The notes below the pieces were generated by a model that saw only the letters and a list, made by a program, of their open reading frames with translations, searched no databases and had not been told where the DNA came from. The translations under genes and the position numbers were made by a program. DNA of 64,000 nt from Mucilaginibacter oryzae (GTDB lineage: Bacteria; Bacteroidota; Bacteroidia; Sphingobacteriales; Sphingobacteriaceae): the NCBI RefSeq assembly GCF_003148845.1, contig NZ_QGHA01000007.1:62001-126000 (forward strand), in the 5' to 3' direction. This document shows, one piece after another, positions 58,122 through 64,000 of the stretch. Numbering within the stretch: position 1 is the first letter of the stretch; every line of letters starts with the position of its first letter.

Positions 58122-58490
58122 ATGTTTAAACGGTCAACCCCGGTATTGGCTTCGCTTGATGAGGCTAAAACAATAAATTTTTATACGCAAAAATTAGGCT
58201 TCAACCTTGTTGACAACTACAACGGATACCTCATTTTTGAGCGCGACGGCATCCATATGCATTTATTTCACTGCGCCAAACCGGATGAATGCCGCAATAT
58301 GGGGTGCTATATTTATGTAACCGATATCGACACCCTTTATGCCGAATACCGGCAGGCAGGCGTTGTTCATCCTAACGGACCGTTAAAACTAATGCCTTTT
58401 GGTTTGCGGCAGTTTGCCGCTGTAGATAACAACGGGAATATATTCTATTTTGCTGAAGATAAGTCCGGGATTACACCGATTGAGGATTGA
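58122..58490 (+). CDS. VOC superfamily (glyoxalase/bleomycin resistance-like) protein
   Basis: A 122-residue single VOC module pair: FKRSTPVLASLDEAKTINFYTQKLGFNLVDNY, then DGIHMHLFHCAKPDECRNMGCYIYVTDIDTLYAEYRQAGV and FGLRQFAAVDNNGNIFYFAED. Metal ligands H(MHLF) and E(DK) are possible. The last residues SGITPIED are encoded by the dispersed repeat GGGATTACACCGATTGA (58467-58483), so the C-terminus is recently derived from a repeat. The family handles small electrophiles or antibiotics; the substrate is unknown. Confidence 0.88.
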   Translation: MFKRSTPVLASLDEAKTINFYTQKLGFNLVDNYNGYLIFERDGIHMHLFHCAKPDECRNMGCYIYVTDIDTLYAEYRQAGVVHPNGPLKLMPFGLRQFAAVDNNGNIFYFAEDKSGITPIED

Positions 58491-58651
58491 TTATACCTGT
58501 TTCGCTTTTTTTGATTTTGTTGATGTTGCCCGGTTTTGTATTTGCGCCAGTCCTGGCGCAATATGTTATAGTAAATGAGAGGTTAAATTTCAACTTACCC
58601 CAAACTTAAACACGTACTATGAAGCACCACAGATAACCTAAATCGGTGTAA

Positions 58652-58676
58652 AATAAAAAAGGGCTTTCGCCCTTTT
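58652..58676 (-). terminator. Intrinsic terminator of the GT51 gene
   Basis: On the minus strand AAAAGGGC-GAAA-GCCCTTTT then TTATTTT. It lies eight bases after the stop codon. Confidence 0.85.
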
Positions 58677-58683
58677 CATTGCC

Positions 58684-60936
58684 TTACGGCATTTTATCCT
58701 TCAATTCTTTTTCCTTCTCCTTCTCTTCATCCTTTAACCGTCGCCGCTCCTGCCGCACTTCTTTCCGGGTACGGCCGCCGGTGGTATCAACCGCATCAAT
58801 ACGGGCTTTATAATCTGCTTTCAGGGCTTCTATCTGCGCCTTGATCTGCTCTTTTAAGCTTTCCTCTTTCTGCTTCAGCTTTTCTTCGGCTTTTTGCTCC
58901 GTGGTATCTTTTTTACCAAACAGGCGCTGAAAAAAGTTCGGCCTTTTTACAGGCTCTTCAACAACCGGCAAAATAGCATCATCATCTGCACCACCCTGTT
59001 TCATCAGGCTGTCTGCAGTGGCGGTATCAACAGGGGCAATCTGGCGGCGAAGGCTTTCTTTCAAACGTACATCGTAAAAACCGTAGGCATTGGTATCGCG
59101 GGCGGTATAACCCTTCATCGCCATCAGCTTACCTATCAGGTTAAAGTAACCATGCAGGCCGGGCCTCAAAGTGCCGTCGGGCTGGAAGGCGTATAAGCCC
59201 CCCTTAGGATATGGCACAATGCTGGCCAGGTAAATAGCCTCGCCAATATTAAGTTCGGATGGCGCTTTACCAAAATAGTAGTGCGATGCCTCGGCGATGC
59301 CATAAATACCGCGGCCCCATTCAATAATGTTGAAATAAACTTCCAGCATGCGGTCTTTGGTCATGATGCGGTTGTTCTCAATCAGCCACACAATCATGAT
59401 CTCTTCTATTTTTCGGGCCAGGGTTTTTTCACGGCTCAGGAAAGCATTTTTTACTAATTGCTGGGAAATGCCGCTGCCCCCGCGTTTATATTTTTTGGTC
59501 TTAAAATCGGTAGCTATTGATTTGCGGATGGCCTCCATTACAAAACCATGATTGTTGTAAAATGAAGGGTCCTCGGCAGTCATTACCGCGTACTTTAAGT
59601 TTGGCGAGATCCGGCTTAACGGCGTAAACTCCGGGTTATCCGGACCGATCAGGTGCGGGGCCATCGGCTTACCGTTTTCGTAAGGGGTATACACAAACGG
59701 GCTGTTCAGTTTGGTTAAATCGGTACGGCCATATTTCAGGATCCTGAAATTATCCTTATCCAAACCCGAATCAAAAATCAGGTCGTCGGGCTTGCTGGTA
59801 TCCATGAAAAAGTTCATGTGATAGTTCAGTTTACCTGCCACCTGGATGCCATCCAACGCATCGAACATCCCCGAAGGGAAAGAATCAAACACATCCGGCG
59901 CATTTTGCCAGCCGGTATTGATTTTCAACTCGTAAATTTTGGTTGGGTTAAGCGTGTATTTGATATAAGGGTGCGCGGTAAGCTTTTTAATATGGATAAG
60001 CGATGTGCTATCAATAGCTACATAATTGGTACCCACGCTCAAATCCGCGTCAATGGCAGCCGACGGGAAAACAATATCGGTTGATGAAATACCCGGGTGA
60101 TGGATCAGCAAATTTTTAACCGACCATGAACCGGAAATTTTGGTTTCGCCGCTGCTGTGATCTTCTTTGGTCAGTTTGGTTTGCAGCGTATCGAAGTTCA
60201 GTTTCAGGCGCAGCTTTTTTTCGATGAGCGGGAATTCCACCTTCTTGTTATCGGCATAAAGCTTTATATCAATGTCTTTATCCGAGGGATGCATTTTACC
60301 TGCGAAGTGCCAGGTAGCCTCGCCATCGTTAACTTTGATGGTTGATGTAAGCTGCCCGTCTTTAATAAGCGCGGTTTGGGCCTGCAATTTCACCTGGTCG
60401 CTGTCGCTTTTAAAGCTGATGGTAAAGTTATTGAGCGAAAGGTTATCCGGAATTTTATACAGTAACTGGTTAATCAGGTTATCGGCCAGCACGCTCAGGT
60501 CGGCTTTGTTGCCCGTAGCCGTCGAATCCTTTTTCTTTTTGAAAAGAAAATCGAAATTTTTAATGCCTTTATTATTCACCAGGTGAATAAAGCCGTCTTC
60601 AAGCGTTACGTCGGATAGTTTTACCTCGCCTAAAACCAGCGGCATAACGCGCACGCTAACCGCAAAGTTTTTGATGTTCAGCAGGCTATCGCGGCCTTCG
60701 GGTACAATGCTAACATCCGAAAACGAAACCGTACTTAACCCTGTAAATTTGGCCGAGCCTATTTTTACATCCAAATTATACTCGTTTTTGGCTTTTAACT
60801 TAGCTTTGTTAATGGCTTTTTCAAGCAGGGCTTCGCGTTTTGAGTAGGCAACAAAACTACCAATTAGCAGAATAAGAAATAAGGGAATAAGGATGTATGC
60901 TGCTACGCGTATATATTTAGGATTAAGGCGCTTCAT
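58684..60936 (-). CDS. GT51 transglycosylase with AsmA-like N-terminus
   Basis: A 750-residue inner-membrane protein. An N-terminal anchor (VAAYILIPLFLILLIGSFVAY) is followed by a long AsmA-like beta domain (about 45-400, NEYNLDVKIGSAKFTGLSTVSFSDVSI). The glycosyltransferase family 51 domain is at about 440-620, with the catalytic motif TAEDPSFYNNHGF (E455, H463) and RGGSGISQQLVKN (485-497). There is no transpeptidase domain, so it is a monofunctional peptidoglycan polymerase. The C-terminal 80 residues form a Lys/Glu/Arg coiled coil. AsmA-like domains ahead of GT51 are unusual outside Bacteroidota. Confidence 0.9.
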   Translation of the reverse strand: MKRLNPKYIRVAAYILIPLFLILLIGSFVAYSKREALLEKAINKAKLKAKNEYNLDVKIGSAKFTGLSTVSFSDVSIVPEGRDSLLNIKNFAVSVRVMPLVLGEVKLSDVTLEDGFIHLVNNKGIKNFDFLFKKKKDSTATGNKADLSVLADNLINQLLYKIPDNLSLNNFTISFKSDSDQVKLQAQTALIKDGQLTSTIKVNDGEATWHFAGKMHPSDKDIDIKLYADNKKVEFPLIEKKLRLKLNFDTLQTKLTKEDHSSGETKISGSWSVKNLLIHHPGISSTDIVFPSAAIDADLSVGTNYVAIDSTSLIHIKKLTAHPYIKYTLNPTKIYELKINTGWQNAPDVFDSFPSGMFDALDGIQVAGKLNYHMNFFMDTSKPDDLIFDSGLDKDNFRILKYGRTDLTKLNSPFVYTPYENGKPMAPHLIGPDNPEFTPLSRISPNLKYAVMTAEDPSFYNNHGFVMEAIRKSIATDFKTKKYKRGGSGISQQLVKNAFLSREKTLARKIEEIMIVWLIENNRIMTKDRMLEVYFNIIEWGRGIYGIAEASHYYFGKAPSELNIGEAIYLASIVPYPKGGLYAFQPDGTLRPGLHGYFNLIGKLMAMKGYTARDTNAYGFYDVRLKESLRRQIAPVDTATADSLMKQGGADDDAILPVVEEPVKRPNFFQRLFGKKDTTEQKAEEKLKQKEESLKEQIKAQIEALKADYKARIDAVDTTGGRTRKEVRQERRRLKDEEKEKEKELKDKMP

Positions 60937-61034
60937 TTGTCAATTTTATCCAAAACTAAACTAAATCTTATCCCCTGCAAACGGATGTTTAATCAAATTG
61001 TTTCTCAGCACAGCCAATCAACGCCCTGTTTTCA

Positions 61035-61042
61035 TAAATTTG
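61035..61042 (+). promoter_or_regulatory. -7 box TAAATTTG of the Mrp/ApbC gene
   Basis: A perfect TAnnTTTG ends nine bases before the ATG at 61052, which predicts a very short 5' leader. Confidence 0.6.
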
Positions 61043-61051
61043 CCTCATATT

Positions 61052-62140
61052 ATGACAATTACTAAAGAACAAGTATTACAAGCACTGGGCAACGTTGAAG
61101 AGCCGGATTTAAAAAAAGACCTGGTTACCCTCAACATGATCCAGGATATCCATATTGATGGCAATAACGTTAGCTTCTCGGTTGTGCTTACCACGCCGGC
61201 ATGCCCGCTAAAAGCCATGATCGAGAATGCCTGCCGTAATGCTATCCTGCATTTTGTAAGCAAAGAGGCCGTGATCAATATCAACATGACCTCACACGTT
61301 ACCACGCAAAAAAATACCGGCGTACCGGGGGTTAAAAACATCATCGCGGTAGCATCGGGCAAGGGTGGTGTAGGTAAATCAACAGTAGCGGCTAACCTTG
61401 CTTTGGGCCTGGCAAAAACAGGCGCTAAGGTGGGTATGATTGATGCTGATATCTACGGCCCGTCGGTACCTATCATGTTCGGCCTGGAGGGCGCACGCCC
61501 GATGGCTACCCAGGAGAACGGCAAAACACGCATCGAGCCGATTGAAAAATACGGTATTAAGCTATTGTCGATAGGTTTCTTTACCGATCCTAACCAGCCT
61601 GTACCATGGCGCGGACCCATGGTATCAACCGCGGTAAAACAATTATTTAATGATGCCGATTGGGGCGAACTGGATTACCTGGTAGTGGATTTGCCGCCGG
61701 GTACCGGCGATATCCATATCACGGTAACTCAAAGCTTCCCCGTAACAGGCGCGGTTATAGTTACCACCCCGCAGAATGTTGCCCTTGCCGATGCTAAAAA
61801 GGGTGTGGGCATGTTTATGATGCCGGCCATCAATGTGCCGATATTAGGTGTGGTTGAAAACATGTCGTACTTTACACCTGCCGAACTACCTGATAATAAA
61901 TATTATATATTTGGTAAAGGCGGCGGCAGGAAATTTGCCGAGATGCTGGAGGTTCCGTTTTTAGGCGAGATCCCGTTGATTAAAGGTATTAGTGACTCGG
62001 GCGATGCGGGCAAGCCTACGGTATTGGAAGAAGATGGACCGATGACGGCCGCTTTTGTAGAGATGGCGCAGCGCGTGGCACAACAGGTGGCCATATCAAA
62101 CGCCAGGGCGCTGGGTGGCGAAAATGTTGTAAATAATTAA
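61052..62140 (+). CDS. Mrp/ApbC/NBP35 family iron-sulfur carrier ATPase
   Basis: A 362-residue protein from the ATG at 61052; an upstream in-frame extension to 60998 reads through the promoter and is rejected. The N-terminal MIP18/DUF59 domain (about 1-80) has MTITKEQVLQALGNVEEPDLKKDLVTLNM and TTPACPLKAMIENACR. The P-loop domain has IAVASGKGGVGKSTVAANLALGLA (Walker A 103-111) and DYLVVDLPPGTGD. The family's CxxC Fe-S ligands are not obvious near the C-terminus. It acts in Fe-S cluster loading. The NifU-like gene follows after 31 bases. Confidence 0.93.
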   Translation: MTITKEQVLQALGNVEEPDLKKDLVTLNMIQDIHIDGNNVSFSVVLTTPACPLKAMIENACRNAILHFVSKEAVININMTSHVTTQKNTGVPGVKNIIAVASGKGGVGKSTVAANLALGLAKTGAKVGMIDADIYGPSVPIMFGLEGARPMATQENGKTRIEPIEKYGIKLLSIGFFTDPNQPVPWRGPMVSTAVKQLFNDADWGELDYLVVDLPPGTGDIHITVTQSFPVTGAVIVTTPQNVALADAKKGVGMFMMPAINVPILGVVENMSYFTPAELPDNKYYIFGKGGGRKFAEMLEVPFLGEIPLIKGISDSGDAGKPTVLEEDGPMTAAFVEMAQRVAQQVAISNARALGGENVVNN

Positions 62141-62171
62141 TAACTTTACATATCATTATAAATTAATAAAA

Positions 62172-62450
62172 ATGAGTTTATTAAGTGAGGTAGAGGCAGC
62201 ATTGGATACCATCCGTCCGTATCTGGAGGCTGATGGCGGGAATGTTTCTGTTGAAGAAATAACCCCCGAAAATGTAGTGAAGTTAAAGCTGTTAGGTTCG
62301 TGCGGATCGTGCCCTATGAGTATCATGACCCTTAAAGCGGGTATTGAGCAGGCCATTAAAAAAGCCGTGCCCGAGGTTACCGCTATTGAAGCAATAAACC
62401 TGACTGATATTAACGACCCGAACGCAGTGCTGCCCGAAAACCTGCGCTAA
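62172..62450 (+). CDS. NifU-like iron-sulfur scaffold protein
   Basis: A 92-residue NifU C-terminal domain protein: SLLSEVEAALDTIRPYLEADGGNVSVEEI, then the cluster ligands C44 and C47 in LGSCGSCPMSIMTLKAGIEQAI. It probably holds a [4Fe-4S] cluster and hands it to the Mrp/ApbC carrier encoded just upstream. Confidence 0.96.
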   Translation: MSLLSEVEAALDTIRPYLEADGGNVSVEEITPENVVKLKLLGSCGSCPMSIMTLKAGIEQAIKKAVPEVTAIEAINLTDINDPNAVLPENLR

Positions 62451-62570
62451 TGTTAAGATTTGTTAAATTCAATGCTTAATTACACGTTATAAGGTAATTT
62501 TGAAAAAGATTGAAAACTATTTTGGCGCACACGGCGTACTATATACCGTAGCCAGTTAGTTAATAGTGTT

Positions 62571-63200
62571 ATGAAATATTTAGTTGGCATATTATTACTC
62601 TTTGTTTCGATAGGCGCTTTCGCTCAAAAAAGCGATAACAGGCCTATTGTACAATTTACGGGGATAGTACGCAACGCCGATAGCAGCAAGGTTACCATTC
62701 CATACGTAACCATTACCAACCTGTCGGCCAATAAGGTTGTTAACACCAGTAACTATAAAGGCTACTTCTCGTTTGTAGCGCATGAGCAGGATACCCTGAG
62801 CTTTAGCTGCGTAGGGTACGCGAAGGTGCTGGTAGTAATTCCTTCAAAAGTTGCTAACCAGAGTTACACCACAGAAGTTGCTTTAAAAGCTCAGATTATT
62901 AACCTGCCTACTTTCCACGTTTTTCCATGGGCTACTACCGATGAGTTCAAGAAAGATTTTCTGACCATTAAACTTGCGGATGACGACCTGGAAATTGCAC
63001 GTAAAAACATCAGCAAAGCAACATTATCGGCTTTGTATAACACGCTGCCCCGCAACGCGCAGGAAATCCAGTCGGCAAATGCGCAGGCTATGCATACCAG
63101 CATTGTCAACCAGCATTCGCTTACCCCCAACCCGTTGTTAAACCCCTTTGCATGGGGTAGTTTGATCAAAACTATTTCTGACGCGGATAATAAGAAGTAA
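62571..63200 (+). CDS. Exported carboxypeptidase-like regulatory domain protein
   Basis: A 209-residue protein with signal peptide (YLVGILLLFVSIGAFAQ). Residues about 28-110 are a carboxypeptidase-D regulatory-like sandwich (FTGIVRNADSSKVTIPYVTITNLS, NYKGYFSFVAHEQDTLSFSCVGY). The C-terminal half is helical (DDDLEIARKNISKATLSALY) and specific to Bacteroidota envelope proteins. It is not coupled to the upstream gene (120 bases). Confidence 0.85.
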   Translation: MKYLVGILLLFVSIGAFAQKSDNRPIVQFTGIVRNADSSKVTIPYVTITNLSANKVVNTSNYKGYFSFVAHEQDTLSFSCVGYAKVLVVIPSKVANQSYTTEVALKAQIINLPTFHVFPWATTDEFKKDFLTIKLADDDLEIARKNISKATLSALYNTLPRNAQEIQSANAQAMHTSIVNQHSLTPNPLLNPFAWGSLIKTISDADNKK

Positions 63201-63336
63201 GGTTTCCTTCCATTTCTTTTGTTTGATCACGTCAAGGCGCCGAAGCGAAGATCTTATTTAAGCTTAAGGTTGTTTCACTGCACTACTTCTGCCGAATATT
63301 GATTGAACTTTAGCAGTATAAAATATTTAAACATTT

Positions 63337-63816
63337 TTATTGACCTTCAGAAAAATGCCTTTTAGTTTCGTTTGCAAGGCTTTCTCCTAGCGCTTTATTG
63401 ATCATATCTCGTGCCTGCCTGGCAGAATAATTTCCTGTTAAAGAAAGGTGTCCTCCCACTGTTAGTTGCAAAGGTAGTTTTGATTCATATTCTTTTATTG
63501 TTGCCTCGGCCGTATAATCGATCGATTTGTATAAGGGAATCCATAATGGACCGGTTTCTAAGGTTTTAACAGAAATAACAACTGGTTTAGTTTTATTTAT
63601 TGCTTTATACAATGTGTCCTTTTCATGCAGCACAATTACAGAAAGGTCTTCCGGCTTCACTTTGGTTAGGCCGAACGGAGCGTTTGCTGTTTGGCTCGGC
63701 CAACTCGCCATAGTGTATGCGCTCGATTCGGTTTTATAGTAGCTAAAGTTTAAAGAGGCAATAGCAATTAAAACTAAGCCTATCACTATGTAAATTATTT
63801 TCCTACGCGATTTCAT
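63337..63816 (-). CDS. Hypothetical membrane-anchored protein
   Basis: A 159-residue protein with a single N-terminal helix (IIYIVIGLVLIAIASLNFSYY) and a periplasmic domain of mixed strands and helices (ASWPSQTANAPFGLTKVKPEDLSVIVLHEKDTLYK; YKSIDYTAEATIKEYESKLPLQLTVGG). No family recognised. It starts at 63816 and is divergent from a short downstream frame. Confidence 0.6.
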   Translation of the reverse strand: MKSRRKIIYIVIGLVLIAIASLNFSYYKTESSAYTMASWPSQTANAPFGLTKVKPEDLSVIVLHEKDTLYKAINKTKPVVISVKTLETGPLWIPLYKSIDYTAEATIKEYESKLPLQLTVGGHLSLTGNYSARQARDMINKALGESLANETKRHFSEGQ

Positions 63817-63882
63817 AGTTATTTAAGTTAGGTAAAGGTTTCATTTAATAAGTGTTGGATACCTGACTATAGAAATTGTTAC

Positions 63883-63999
63883 ATGAAGAAGAATGATAAA
63901 AAGATCAATATCTCCGCTGTTGCTGGTATTTTTATGGCATCACTTATGCTCCTGATAAAAGCATTGCGTCTTAGCGACTTTGCGCGCCTAAAATTTTAA
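63883..63999 (+). CDS. Very short basic membrane peptide, doubtful
   Basis: A 38-residue frame from the ATG at 63883 with a hydrophobic middle (ISAVAGIFMASLMLLIKAL). The end is encoded by the sequence TTGCGTCTTAGCGACTTTGCGCGCC, which looks like a common intergenic repeat of this group. It may be a small gene or a chance frame at the window edge. Confidence 0.25.
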   Translation: MKKNDKKINISAVAGIFMASLMLLIKALRLSDFARLKF

Positions 64000-64000
64000 A

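Noticed and set aside
60998..61051. Extended start of the Mrp/ApbC gene
   Set aside because: Reads through the -7 box; the conserved N-terminus begins at the ATG 61052.
1..64000. CRISPR array, tRNA, rRNA, prophage or transposase
   Set aside because: I looked for regularly spaced direct repeats, cloverleaf ends with CCA and transposase motifs and saw none; the repeats found are palindromic and irregularly spaced.

Overview
The window comes from a Bacteroidota chromosome and most resembles Sphingobacteriaceae such as Mucilaginibacter or Pedobacter; the genus is an inference. Supporting signs are the -7 promoter element TAnnTTTG in front of many genes, the near absence of Shine-Dalgarno sequences, a TonB-dependent receptor with a carboxypeptidase-like N-terminal domain, an ECF sigma/FecR pair, the GT2-DUF2062 fusion, GSCxN-free SGNH and DUF4349 lipoproteins, and many palindromic intergenic repeats. 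I see no rRNA, tRNA, CRISPR array, transposase, integrase or replication origin.

Layout. 0-6 kb: the end of a Ca2+-dependent phosphoinositide phospholipase C, a DUF4261 gene, a CPA2 antiporter, a GT2-DUF2062 fusion with altered acidic motifs, and a DUF308 membrane protein next to a Crp/Fnr regulator, each of the last two preceded by the same operator-like motif. 6-11 kb: MazG-like phosphohydrolase, DUF4349 lipoprotein, a degenerate receiver domain, dapF and a DegP-type protease. 11-16 kb: a four-gene minus-strand operon (DUF6134, ECF sigma, FecR, STN-domain surface-repeat protein). 16-20 kb: an accessory patch with an HNH nuclease, a small acidic protein and an AT-rich two-gene cassette that pairs a DGQHR/ParB-like protein with a HEPN-like protein; this is the best candidate for an undescribed system.

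20-33 kb: AraC regulator with divergent quinone-oxidoreductase-like gene, MFS exporter, two tandem paralogous microproteins, a PiT phosphate transporter with a universal stress protein and a small membrane protein, UPF0173 hydrolase, YbaB, a serine hydrolase, a TPR protein and an unusual ArsR-like/XRE fusion regulator. 33-40 kb: a beta-helix lipoprotein behind a TonB-dependent receptor, an ArsR-type regulator, then gcvH-VanZ-small Cys-rich lipoprotein.

40-50 kb: feoAB behind a textbook promoter that overlaps a 25-bp palindrome, a SprT-like protein, Uma2, MBL hydrolase, a LolC/E-type permease, rbfA, an M23 peptidase, a TonB-C protein, and a membrane protein behind a 36-bp perfect palindrome. 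50-57 kb: a four-gene 'planctomycete-type' cytochrome operon (PSCyt1/DUF1549/DUF1553, DUF1501, beta-propeller, DUF2231-cytochrome). 57-64 kb: a lone ECF sigma factor, a VOC protein, a GT51 glycosyltransferase with AsmA-like N-terminus, Mrp/ApbC with a NifU-like protein (iron-sulfur assembly), and small envelope proteins.

All coordinates and motifs were read by eye. No database search, codon-use calculation or structure prediction was run, so family names rest on recognised motifs.
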